Below, piece after piece: positions 1-7,068 of a DNA stretch of 47,956 nt. Position 1 is the first letter of the stretch, and the number at the start of each line of letters is the position of its first letter. Location of the stretch: assembly GCA_944322575.1 (NCBI GenBank), contig CALUPK010000013.1, forward strand, positions 1 through 47,956, given 5' to 3'. The notes under the pieces are model-generated. The model had not been told where the DNA came from. It was given only the letters and a program-made list of their open reading frames with translations, and searched no databases. The stretch comes from an uncultured Bacteroidales bacterium (GTDB lineage: Bacteria > Bacteroidota > Bacteroidia > Bacteroidales > UBA932). The position numbers and the translations under genes are program-made.

Positions 1-455
1 ACTATGTCGCCCACCTCCAGGACTACGATGTCGCCGGGCACCACGTCCTCCACATTGACGATGTAGGACTCCCCGCCTCGGATGACCTTGGCCATAGGAG
101 CCGCCATCTTCTTGAGAGCGTCCATCGACTTCTGGGCCTGGTACTCCTGGTAGGCACCGATAAAGGCATTGAGCAGCAGAATACCCATTATAATATAGGT
201 GTCTAAAAGGCCTTCGCCCGTCCTGACACCCATGACACCGGAAATCACGGCGGCTATGATCAGCAGAATGATGAGAAAACTCTTGAACTGCTCGAGGAAC
301 ATCACTATGAACGGACGTCCCTTCTTCTGCACCAGCGTGTTCTTGCCGTACTTCTCAATCCGTGCGGCTATCCCGTCGGGACTCAGTCCACGCTCCGCAT
401 CGGTCTGGAACTCCTTCGAGACTTCCTCGATGGAATGATTGTAGTATTGCTTCAT
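1..455 (-). CDS. P-type Ca2+-transporting ATPase, N-terminal part (cut by window edge)
   Basis: The minus-strand frame opens at ATG 455 and runs off the window at base 1, giving about 151 residues. It begins MKQYYNHSIEEVSKEF, a typical cation-ATPase N-terminal domain (residues about 1-45). A transmembrane hairpin rich in Ile/Leu/Val follows (about residues 55-100), then the start of the actuator domain, VVPGDIVVLEVGDI. That last motif is characteristic of SERCA/PMCA-like P-type ATPases, which pump Ca2+ or another divalent cation at the inner membrane using ATP. The phosphorylation site (DKTGT) lies outside the window, so substrate and integrity cannot be judged. The neighbouring AraC-type gene is divergent. 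Confidence 0.88.
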   Translation of the reverse strand, partial: MKQYYNHSIEEVSKEFQTDAERGLSPDGIAARIEKYGKNTLVQKKGRPFIVMFLEQFKSFLIILLIIAAVISGVMGVRTGEGLLDTYIIMGILLLNAFIGAYQEYQAQKSMDALKKMAAPMAKVIRGGESYIVNVEDVVPGDIVVLEVGDI

Positions 456-508
456 ATCTTAGGAATTAAATCGGCTGCAAAATTGGCACTTCATTCCGTA
501 TAAATTGT

Positions 509-516
509 TATGTTTG
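509..516 (+). promoter_or_regulatory. Bacteroidetes-type -7 box before the AraC-type gene
   Basis: TATGTTTG fits the TAnnTTTG -7 consensus of Bacteroidetes promoters. It lies 35 bases before ATG 552, with a weak ATTGG-like element about 23 bases further upstream. Confidence 0.45.
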
Positions 517-551
517 CAGCAGAAAAAATGTAGAAAAAGTCGGATTTAAGC

Positions 552-1310
552 ATGAATTCGGAGCAAAAGGGCTTTACCATAGGACTGTGCACCGCCGGAA
601 AGCGGGAACTGCGCATCAGCGGACGGACCTGGGAGATAGTTCCCGGCTGCCTCTTCATCCTGATTCCACAGCAGTTCACGGAGGACATATCCTGCTCCGG
701 GGACTTCAGCGCCAGGACTCTCAGCGCCTCTCTTGAAGCCATCTTAGAGCACCCCAGCCCGGTGGATATCAACATTCTAAACGTCACCTTCCTCCACCCG
801 GTCATCCGTCTCAGTGAAGAAAGGGCCGCCGGCCTCTTAGAATACTACGATTTCATCAGCAGACACACCGGAAGAAGCGACAATGTCTACGACAAGGAGC
901 TCCACAAGACCCTGCTCTACGCCCTCATGCTCGAGATCAGCGACATCTACCGGGGCATCTCCGGAGACCGGAGCGAGGTGACCAAGCCCCGTCAGGAACA
1001 GCTCACCGACGACTTCTTCAGACTGCTGACCGCCCACTACCGCAGCGAGCACAACGTGGCCTTCTATGCCGGCCGGCTCAACCGCACCCCGAAATATTTT
1101 TCCGAGGCCATCCGCCGCATCAGCGGACGCTCCGTATCCGACTGGATAGCCACCATGCTGCTGAGCGACAGCAAACTGCTGCTCCAGACCACAGACATGA
1201 CCATACTGGAGATATCGGAGGAGCTGGGATTTTCCAGTCCGTCGGTCTTCGTGCAGTTCTTCCGCCACCATACCGGCACCACCCCGCTGCAGTACCGCAA
1301 ACAGCTATAG
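552..1310 (+). CDS. AraC-family transcriptional regulator
   Basis: 252 residues. The C-terminal 100 residues form the AraC/XylS double helix-turn-helix: the first helix region is around NVAFYAGRLNRTPKYFSEAI, and the second has the hallmark ILEISEELGFSSPSVFVQFF followed by HHTGTTPLQYRKQL. The N-terminal part (about 1-145) is the usual cupin-like sensing region, with no recognisable ligand motif. It should act as a cytoplasmic DNA-binding activator; its target is unknown. The gene is divergent from the P-type ATPase gene and convergent with the cardiolipin synthase gene, whose stop it overlaps by 6 bp. An alternative upstream start is not supported. Confidence 0.9.
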   Translation: MNSEQKGFTIGLCTAGKRELRISGRTWEIVPGCLFILIPQQFTEDISCSGDFSARTLSASLEAILEHPSPVDINILNVTFLHPVIRLSEERAAGLLEYYDFISRHTGRSDNVYDKELHKTLLYALMLEISDIYRGISGDRSEVTKPRQEQLTDDFFRLLTAHYRSEHNVAFYAGRLNRTPKYFSEAIRRISGRSVSDWIATMLLSDSKLLLQTTDMTILEISEELGFSSPSVFVQFFRHHTGTTPLQYRKQL

Positions 1311-2798
1311 CAGAGGGCTTACCAGACGGGCCACGGACTCGTAGAATTTATTGCGCCCGGGACGCCTGTGCCACTTGGCCTTGGTTACCAAGGTACAGCG
1401 GGAAAGATCCTTGCGGAACTGGTCCTCTACCGTCCGGGCGCACTCCGGGTCGTAGATGACCGAAGTAACCTCGAAATGATGCTCTAAGCTGCGGTTGTCC
1501 ATATTGGCCGAACCGATGATGCAGTACTCCCCGTCGATGCTGAGCACCTTCGAGTGGTTGAACCCGCGCTTGAAGAGATACACCTTGACCCCGGCGTCTA
1601 TCAGTTCCGAGATATAGGACATCGTACCCCAGTTGGTCAGCCAGGTATCGGAGCGCTCAGGTATCATCAGCGAGACCTTCACGTCAGACAAGGCCGTTAT
1701 CTTTATCGCATTGAGAATCGTCTCGGACGGGATGAAATACGGGGTGATGATACAGATATGGTCCCGGGCCTTGGTGATGGCCGTGAAGTAGCACTGCATG
1801 ATGGCAGCCCAGTCGCTGTCCGGTCCCGAAGCGATGATCTGCGCATAGTAGCGGCTGCCTCCCGCCGTGCCGGCCGCCAGCAGTTCCTTGTCCTTCGCAT
1901 CGACGTAAGGGTAATATTTGCGGCGCCGTCCCAGATTCTTGTTCAGGATAAAATACCGGTCCAGCAGGAAGGTGGCCTGCAGCGACATCACCGACATCCC
2001 CTCTATGCGGACGTGGGTGTCCCTCCACTCGGGGAATTCCCCTCCGTCGAAGTAGCGGTCCGCGATATTGCACCCACCTAAGAAACCGATGCGTCCGTCC
2101 ACGACCAGGATCTTGCGGTGGTTGCGGTAATTGACAATGGGCGGAAGGAAGAAGAGCCGGAACGGGGAGAAATTGAGAATCTCCACCCCAGCCTCCTGCA
2201 GCTCCCCCAGGAACTTCTTGCCCAGACGCCGTCCTCCGAACCCGTCGTACATCATCCGGACCTCCACCCCCTCCCGGGCCTTGGCCATCAGCACCTCCTT
2301 GAAGGTATTGCCCACCCTGTCGTCCTCTATGATGAACGACTGCAGGTGGATATGGGTCTTAGCCCCGCGCATCGCCTCGAGCATGGCGGAGAGAGCCTCC
2401 TTTCCGGAAAAATAGATCTGCACGCTGTCATTGGCCGAGAGCAGGCTGTAGGCGCTGCGGATATTCTGCACCACGAGCTTGTGGTGGCGCCTCACCTCCT
2501 GCGGGATATTCTCCCTGTCCTCGAACTTCTCCAACATCTCCTTGCACAGCTCCTTCCTCAGCCCGAGGTCCCTCGCTCCCTTGCGGGAGAACATCTTGTC
2601 CTTGCGGAAATTGCGGCCGAAGAAAAAATACAGGATGATGCCGATATACGGCAGCATCATCATCACCATCACCCACGAGAGGGTCTTGACCGGATCCCTC
2701 TTGCTGGAAATCAACATAATGGAGGAGTACACCGCTATAGCAATGTTCAGCAGGTACAGAAGCGTGGTGAATACAGGCCAGAGTCTGGTGAATGTCAT
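1305..2798 (-). CDS. cls: Cardiolipin synthase (phospholipase D family)
   Basis: 497 residues. Two N-terminal membrane helices (about 8-30 and 38-60) are followed by two PLD domains, each with an HKD motif: HRKILVVDGRIGFLGG at about residue 227 and HSKVLSIDGEYCIIGSANMD at about 415. Members condense two phosphatidylglycerols (or PG with another donor) into cardiolipin at the inner membrane. The length and N-terminal helices fit ClsA-type enzymes. The ATG lies 3 bp downstream of the stop of the menaquinone methyltransferase gene, so the two are probably co-transcribed. The 3' end overlaps the convergent AraC gene by 6 bp. Confidence 0.93.
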   Translation of the reverse strand: MTFTRLWPVFTTLLYLLNIAIAVYSSIMLISSKRDPVKTLSWVMVMMMLPYIGIILYFFFGRNFRKDKMFSRKGARDLGLRKELCKEMLEKFEDRENIPQEVRRHHKLVVQNIRSAYSLLSANDSVQIYFSGKEALSAMLEAMRGAKTHIHLQSFIIEDDRVGNTFKEVLMAKAREGVEVRMMYDGFGGRRLGKKFLGELQEAGVEILNFSPFRLFFLPPIVNYRNHRKILVVDGRIGFLGGCNIADRYFDGGEFPEWRDTHVRIEGMSVMSLQATFLLDRYFILNKNLGRRRKYYPYVDAKDKELLAAGTAGGSRYYAQIIASGPDSDWAAIMQCYFTAITKARDHICIITPYFIPSETILNAIKITALSDVKVSLMIPERSDTWLTNWGTMSYISELIDAGVKVYLFKRGFNHSKVLSIDGEYCIIGSANMDNRSLEHHFEVTSVIYDPECARTVEDQFRKDLSRCTLVTKAKWHRRPGRNKFYESVARLVSPLL

Positions 2799-2801
2799 GA
2801 G

Positions 2802-3506
2802 CTACTTCCTCCCGATATAAAGGTAAGCCACTCCTCCGGTCATGGACCCGGCGGTCACCTCCCTGAATCCCCCGTCGGAAAGCTCCGCGCGGAACTTCTC
2901 CGGCGCGGGGAAATCGAACGAGGACTCCGGCAGATAGGAATAGGCATAAGCCTGCTTGGAGACAAGCCTGCCTACGGCCGGAAGAATATTCTTGAAGTAC
3001 AATGTGTAAATGCCCCGCCACAGTCTGTTGCGTGGTATGGAGAACTCCGCGATGGCAAGCATGCCCCCGTCCTTGAGGACACGGTGCAGCTCGCGGATGC
3101 ACTGCGCGCGCTTGTCGAAATTACGGATGCCGAAAGCTATCGTGACAGCATCGAAACTTCCGTCGGCGAAGGGCAGTTCCGAGGCGTCCCCGTAGCGGAA
3201 ATCTATTTCCGGTGCCTTCTTCCTGGCTATGGCCAGCATGTTCTCCGATATATCGGCACCTACTACATCGAGTCCATTCCGCTTCAGGGCTATGGAGACG
3301 TCACCTGTCCCGCAGGCCATGTCCAGGACCTTGACTTCTCCGCCTCTGAGAGCACAGAACGAGGATACTGCATGCACCAGACGTCTCCTCCAGGAACGGT
3401 CTATCCCGAAGGAGAGAAGATGATTCAGTCTGTCGTACACCGGGGCGATGGAATCGAACATCGAGGAGATCGTCTCCCGGCTCTTGTTAAGCTGTCTTTC
3501 CGGCAT
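2802..3506 (-). CDS. ubiE: Demethylmenaquinone methyltransferase (UbiE/MenG)
   Basis: 234 residues. The N-terminus MFDSIAPVYDRLNHLLSFG is the UbiE/COQ5 signature I. The SAM-binding loop VLDMACGTGDVSIAL starts at about residue 60, and a second family motif, VTIAFGIRNF, follows. The enzyme C-methylates demethylmenaquinone in the last step of menaquinone synthesis, as expected for Bacteroidales, which respire with menaquinone. The start overlaps the end of the upstream PurL-C-like gene by 20 bp, suggesting translational coupling; cls follows after 3 bp. Confidence 0.94.
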   Translation of the reverse strand: MPERQLNKSRETISSMFDSIAPVYDRLNHLLSFGIDRSWRRRLVHAVSSFCALRGGEVKVLDMACGTGDVSIALKRNGLDVVGADISENMLAIARKKAPEIDFRYGDASELPFADGSFDAVTIAFGIRNFDKRAQCIRELHRVLKDGGMLAIAEFSIPRNRLWRGIYTLYFKNILPAVGRLVSKQAYAYSYLPESSFDFPAPEKFRAELSDGGFREVTAGSMTGGVAYLYIGRK

Positions 3507-3897
3507 ATTCCGAGATAAAACCGTAGGAATGGTCGTCCATCCTCAGCTCACCCTTGGTGACATGGCCGAGGAGCGTGGTCTCAATCCCGTGGTTGAACAT
3601 AAAGTTGACGAAATCTCCTTCCTGGTCGTTGTTTACGGAGACGATAGCCACGTACTTCGTATTGCCGTAGAGAAACTCCTCGTCAGTGAGGTCGGAGTCT
3701 CCAGTAATATCGAAGCCAAGGGACTTGTCCCTGCAGCACTCGACCAGCGAATGAAAGATACCCTTTCCGGATATGCGGTGGAGGGAGGTGATAAAGCCCG
3801 AATCGATGCTCGAATTCAGGTAATCCACTGCCTCCGAGGACGTTACAAGATACAACGTGTCGCCCTTCTGTACAAAACTGCTGTTTGTCTCTTTCAT
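3487..3897 (-). CDS. Stand-alone PurL/AIR-synthase C-terminal-domain-like protein
   Basis: 136 residues, with no signal peptide. The stretch HRISGKGIFHSLVECC (about 40-55) lines up with the HDISDGGLAVALAE motif that opens the C-terminal half-domain (AIRS_C) of FGAM synthase PurL. LGFDITGDSD, EEFLYGN.KYVAIVSV and the closing LLGHVTKGELRMDD match the following strands and tail of the same domain. The nucleotide-contacting Asp and Gly-Gly of SDGG are changed to SGKG, and the N-terminal catalytic domain is absent, so catalysis is unlikely. It could be a domesticated ligand-binding domain or a relic of a purL copy. It is coupled to ubiE by a 20-bp overlap. Domain identity rests on pattern recognition only. 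Confidence 0.6.
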   Translation of the reverse strand: MKETNSSFVQKGDTLYLVTSSEAVDYLNSSIDSGFITSLHRISGKGIFHSLVECCRDKSLGFDITGDSDLTDEEFLYGNTKYVAIVSVNNDQEGDFVNFMFNHGIETTLLGHVTKGELRMDDHSYGFISEYAGKTA

Positions 3898-3976
3898 GGC
3901 CTTAGTGGTTTTGGTTCAAAATTGACGTAAATTTAAGAAAATTTTCAAAAAATGTTTCATTTTAAAAAAAACAATG

Positions 3977-3984
3977 TATATTTG
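3977..3984 (+). promoter_or_regulatory. -7 box for tRNA-Leu
   Basis: TATATTTG matches TAnnTTTG and lies 20 bases before the mature tRNA 5' end. A TTTC-like -33 element is in the A/T-rich stretch about 20 bases upstream. Confidence 0.55.
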
Positions 3985-4004
3985 CAGCCCGAAACCCAAA
4001 AAGA

Positions 4005-4089
4005 GCCCAGATGGTGAAATTGGTAGACACGCTACTTTGAGGGGGTAGTGCCTGTTTAAGGCGTGCAAGTTCGAGTCTTGTTCTGGGCA
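4005..4089 (+). tRNA. tRNA-Leu (anticodon GAG)
   Basis: An 85-nt class II tRNA. The acceptor stem is GCCCAGA/TCTGGGC, and the D-arm contains AAATTGGTAGA. The anticodon stem is CTACT/GGTAG with loop TTGAGGG (anticodon GAG, reading CUC/CUU). There is a long variable arm and a T-loop TTCGAGT. CCA is not encoded. The last 11 bases form part of a much longer perfect palindrome. Confidence 0.95.
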
Positions 4090-4138
4090 CAAAAAAAGTC
4101 TGAATCAGTTGATTCAGACTTTTTTTGTGCCCAGAACA
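4079..4138 (+). terminator. 29-bp-arm perfect palindrome serving as tRNA-Leu terminator
   Basis: Arms 4079-4107 and 4110-4138 are exact reverse complements around a 2-base centre. The inner part (A7-GTCTGAATCA / TGATTCAGAC-T7) is an ordinary intrinsic terminator. The outer part repeats the tRNA acceptor 3' end (TGTTCTGGGCAC) in inverted orientation, so the palindrome runs into the tRNA gene. Confidence 0.85.
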
Positions 4139-4386
4139 GAATTTTCATGGGAGCGGGAGCGCACAAGAATCGTAAGCGCCTAATTCACAAACATATAACA
4201 TATCAACCTGCTCCCAAAACGCCTTCACAACACCATTTGCGGAGCGCACCAAAAGAACAACACACTGACAATCAAGCATATTACTTTCAACCGCGCTCCC
4301 CTACTGAACATTACCGTATCCATCGGCACCACTTCGAAAGGTGAGCGGATGCTTCCTGCACCGTACGGCGTGGTTAGCAGCGCTGT

Positions 4387-4461
4387 GCTTGCTTTTCCCG
4401 CACTGAGACTGGAGCTATCTCGGCGGGATTAGCGAGCTGCGCTTGCTTTTCCCGCACTGAG
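4387..4461. repeat. 21-bp direct repeat, two copies 54 bp apart
   Basis: Identical 21-mers beginning GCTTGCTTTTCCCGC occupy 4387-4407 and 4441-4461. The bases just before each copy (TTAGCAGCGCTGT and TTAGCGAGCTGC) are also alike, so the real repeat unit is nearer 35-40 bp. Confidence 0.85.
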
Positions 4462-4465
4462 GCAG

Positions 4466-4519
4466 GCCTTATGAAGGCGTCCGCAGGAACAGAGTTCCTG
4501 CAATGTGGCTTTGCCACAT
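4466..4519. repeat. Three short perfect hairpins in tandem
   Basis: GCCTT-ATG-AAGGC (4466-4478), GCAGGAAC-AGA-GTTCCTGC (4483-4501) and ATGTGGC-TTT-GCCACAT (4503-4519) follow each other almost without gaps and lead into the larger hairpin at 4521. Confidence 0.85.
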
Positions 4520-4520
4520 A

Positions 4521-4582
4521 CTTTATATTAAAAGACAGACAGAAGGGAGTAAACTTCCTTCTGTCTGTCTTTTAATATAAAG
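4521..4582 (-). terminator. 26-bp-arm inverted repeat downstream of tRNA-Arg/rplS
   Basis: Arms 4521-4546 and 4557-4582 (from CTTTATATTAAAAG to CTTTTAATATAAAG) are perfect reverse complements with a 10-base loop. It lies downstream of the minus-strand rplS and tRNA-Arg, so it may terminate that transcript. The arms are much longer than an ordinary terminator needs. Confidence 0.7.
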
Positions 4583-4622
4583 GGACGCGCATTGCTGCCG
4601 TCCCTTACTGCCTTTATGGCTG

Positions 4623-4696
4623 TGACCTCGGCGGGATTCAAACCCACAACCTTCTGATCCGTAGTCAGATGCTCTATTCAGTTGAGCTACGAGGCC
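4623..4696 (-). tRNA. tRNA-Arg (anticodon ACG)
   Basis: 74 nt. Acceptor stem GGCCTCG/CGAGGTC; anticodon stem TCTGA/TCAGA with loop CTACGGA (anticodon ACG, expected to become ICG). No CCA is encoded. The D-loop reads AACTGAATA (A at position 19) and the T-loop TTTGAAT (T at 56), replacing the near-universal G19-C56 pair by A19-U56. All stems are intact, so the gene should be functional. It lies just downstream of rplS on the same strand. Confidence 0.93.
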
Positions 4697-4711
4697 AATA
4701 TGTCAGAAATA

Positions 4712-5098
4712 CTATTCTGCCTTTGCTGTTTCCTCGGCTACCACACCTGCGAACTTCTTCTCCTTGATGCGGGCCTTCTTACCTGTGAGGTTCCTGAGGT
4801 AGAAGATTCTTGCCCTGCGTACCTTACCGCTCTTGTTGAGCTCTATCTCAGAGATGAATGGTGAGTACAGAGGGAAAATCCTCTCGACACCTATTCCGTT
4901 GGAAATCTTGCGGACAGTGAAAGTCTGGGTAGTACCGGCACCTTTCCTCTGTATTACTACTCCACGGAACTTCTGGAGTCTCTCCTTGTTTTCTTCTTTA
5001 ATTCTATAAGTCACAGTCACTGTATCTCCGGCCTTAAACTCGGGATACTTTTTCTCGTTCTGTGCAAAAGCCTGTTCTGCAATCTTAATTAAGTCCAT
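4712..5098 (-). CDS. rplS: 50S ribosomal protein L19
   Basis: 128 residues, the usual L19 length plus a short C-terminal tail. The central signature is [20 protein letters not shown], followed by [20 protein letters not shown]-type sequence (here [15 protein letters not shown]) and [21 protein letters not shown]19 sits at the 30S-50S interface. The gene has its own consensus promoter (5175-5205) and is followed by tRNA-Arg on the same strand. Confidence 0.97.
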   Translation of the reverse strand: MDLIKIAEQAFAQNEKKYPEFKAGDTVTVTYRIKEENKERLQKFRGVVIQRKGAGTTQTFTVRKISNGIGVERIFPLYSPFISEIELNKSGKVRRARIFYLRNLTGKKARIKEKKFAGVVAEETAKAE

Positions 5099-5174
5099 TT
5101 TCTTTCTTCACTTTTTGGCAACGTTGCTGTCATCATCGACATCTATGCAAGAGGTTGCTTATTTTTTGGGACTG

Positions 5175-5205
5175 CAAAGATATACAAAACAGAATACATT
5201 CCAAA
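5175..5205 (-). promoter_or_regulatory. Consensus Bacteroidetes promoter for rplS
   Basis: Reading the minus strand, TTTG (5205-5202) is followed by exactly 19 bases and TATCTTTG (5182-5175). This is a textbook -33/-7 arrangement, about 75 bases before the rplS ATG. Confidence 0.75.
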
Positions 5206-5217
5206 TTTTTTTAAAGA

Positions 5218-6387
5218 TTAACTGAACATTTTTTTCAATCTCTCAAAGAAGTTTCTGTCCATCTTGGTAGGCTGAGGAGCAAAATTATCTGATTTCCTGA
5301 GCTTTTCAAGCATCTCCTTTTCTTCTCGATCCAACTTCTTGGGAGTCCATGCCTGTACATACACGAGGAGGTCACCACGACCGTATCCGTTGATATCCGG
5401 CACACCCTTACCGCGTACTCTAAGGATGGCTCCGGACTGAGTACCGGCATCAACCTTTATTCTCACCTTGCCGCCGTCAGCGGACGGTATCTCGGCAGAT
5501 GTACCGAGAACAAGGTCGGGAATAGAGATGAACAGTGTATAGATCAGATCATTTCCATCCCTTTGAAGTTCGCCGTTCTCTTCCTCTTCTATCAGAACGA
5601 GGAGATCACCGTTTACACCATTGCCCTTGGCCGCATTGCCTTTACCGTGTACGGTAAGCTGCATGCCCTCCACGACTCCGGCAGGGACTTTGAAAGAGAC
5701 CTCTTCTGTCGCCTCCACGACCCCTGCTCCGTGACACTTGGAGCACGGCTTGGTAATCACTTTGCCCTCTCCGCCACATGTAGGACAGGGCGACGTAGTC
5801 TGCATCCTTCCCATGAAGGACTGCACTACGCGGGTTACTACACCAGTTCCGTGACAGGTTTCGCATGTATGAACATCCGCCTCAGACTCCGCACCGCGAC
5901 CACCGCACTGCGGACATCTGACTGCTTTCTTTATCTTGACTGTCTTGGTGACACCGTTGACTATCTCTGAAAGTGACAATTTGACACGTATCCGGATATT
6001 TGACCCCTTCTGAACTCTTGCGCCACCGCGGCCGGAAGAGCCGAATCCGCTGAAACCTCCGCCGAATCCTCCTCCGAAGATGTCTCCGAAACGGCTGAAG
6101 ATATCTTCCATCGAGAAACCTCCGAATCCCTCGTAACCACCTGCTCCGCCGGCTGCTCCCGACATTCCTGCATGACCGAACTTGTCGTAGCGTGCCTTCT
6201 TGTCAGGATTACTGAGCACATCGTATGCTTCTGCCGCTTCCTTGAATTTTTCTTCGGCCGTCGCGTCACCCGGGTTCCTGTCCGGATGATACTTTAAGGC
6301 CATCTTGCGGTAAGCTTTCTTTATATCCTCCGCAGAAGCGTCCTTAGACACTCCCAATACCTCATAATAATCTCTTTTCTCTGCCAT
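5218..6387 (-). CDS. dnaJ: Chaperone DnaJ (Hsp40)
   Basis: 389 residues. The J-domain (1-70) carries HPD in [10 protein letters not shown] Gly/Phe-rich linker follows (about 75-125). Four CxxCxGxG zinc repeats come next: [24 protein letters not shown] and CSKCHGAG. The C-terminal substrate-binding domains complete the protein. It delivers unfolded clients to DnaK and stimulates its ATPase. The start lies 3 bp after the grpE stop, so grpE-dnaJ is an operon; dnaK is separate at 13032-14954. Confidence 0.97.
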   Translation of the reverse strand: MAEKRDYYEVLGVSKDASAEDIKKAYRKMALKYHPDRNPGDATAEEKFKEAAEAYDVLSNPDKKARYDKFGHAGMSGAAGGAGGYEGFGGFSMEDIFSRFGDIFGGGFGGGFSGFGSSGRGGARVQKGSNIRIRVKLSLSEIVNGVTKTVKIKKAVRCPQCGGRGAESEADVHTCETCHGTGVVTRVVQSFMGRMQTTSPCPTCGGEGKVITKPCSKCHGAGVVEATEEVSFKVPAGVVEGMQLTVHGKGNAAKGNGVNGDLLVLIEEEENGELQRDGNDLIYTLFISIPDLVLGTSAEIPSADGGKVRIKVDAGTQSGAILRVRGKGVPDINGYGRGDLLVYVQAWTPKKLDREEKEMLEKLRKSDNFAPQPTKMDRNFFERLKKMFS

Positions 6388-6390
6388 CGC

Positions 6391-6996
6391 CTACACCCCC
6401 ACTACCACTTTTGCAAAACGTATAACTTTGTCATTCAGCTTATAGCCTTGCTGAATCACATCGATAATCTTATTTTTCTTATCGCTTTCCTGCACCGGCA
6501 TCTGAGCCACGGCCTCATGGAAATCAGTATCAAGCTCCTTGCCGAGGGCCTCTATGACCGACAGGCCTCGGCCTTTGAGGAAAGCCATCAGCTTGCTGTA
6601 TATCAGCTCCGTGCCTTCTACTGCAGCTTTGTCCGAGCCAGACTCGCGCAGCACCTGAAGAGCTCTTTCGCAGTCATCTAAAACAGGGAGCATCCCTTTT
6701 ATGATATCCTCGCCTGCCGTGGATATAAGCTCAAGCCTCTCCTTGGCTGTACGGCGCCGGTAGTTGTCAAACTCCGCCGCAAGACGGACATACTTGTCAT
6801 TGACCTCGGCCACCCTGGCCTCCATTGCTTTAAGAGCCTCATCCTCTTCCACCGCCTCTGCCTTTTCGCCATCAGCAGCATCCTTTGACTCAAGGGTTTC
6901 CTGAGGTGAATCAGCGCCACCTTCCACAGGAGGAACGGCCCCTTTCTCCTTTTTCTTTATATCTTTCTCTTTCTCTTTCATAACCGTATTTTTCAA
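6391..6996 (-). CDS. grpE: Nucleotide exchange factor GrpE
   Basis: 201 residues. There is a charged N-terminal tail (about 1-60, rich in Lys/Glu), then a long helix, YVRLAAEFDNYRRRTAKERL. The C-terminal beta domain holds the GrpE signature, with DFHEAVAQMP and GYKLNDKVIRFAKVVV. GrpE releases ADP from DnaK. An internal Met at codon 6 is an alternative start. The gene is directly upstream of dnaJ. Confidence 0.95.
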   Translation of the reverse strand: MKNTVMKEKEKDIKKKEKGAVPPVEGGADSPQETLESKDAADGEKAEAVEEDEALKAMEARVAEVNDKYVRLAAEFDNYRRRTAKERLELISTAGEDIIKGMLPVLDDCERALQVLRESGSDKAAVEGTELIYSKLMAFLKGRGLSVIEALGKELDTDFHEAVAQMPVQESDKKNKIIDVIQQGYKLNDKVIRFAKVVVGV

Positions 6997-7068
6997 GTCG
7001 CAATCTCTACAGCAAAAACATTGCCAGAGGAGAGAATCGACAAAATGTCAGTATTCTCTCCTACTTCG

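Larger units (their letters stand above)
4139..4622. other. Gene-free interval between two tRNAs, rich in hairpins and repeats
   Basis: No convincing gene is present; the plus-strand frame at 4063-4344 is a readthrough of the tRNA and terminator. The interval holds a 21-bp direct repeat (4387-4407 and 4441-4461), four hairpins in tandem (4466-4582), and a 12-bp copy of the tRNA-Arg 3' region (CTCGGCGGGATT at 4419-4430, also 4627-4638). The composition and layout look like debris of repeated integration between tRNA genes, which is an inference. Confidence 0.7.

Noticed and set aside
4063-4344. Open frame of 93 codons crossing the tRNA-Leu end
   Set aside because: It reads through the tRNA and its terminator, has no ribosome-binding site and a non-protein-like composition.
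4387-4461. Possible CRISPR array
   Set aside because: Only two copies, no regular spacer series and no cas genes.
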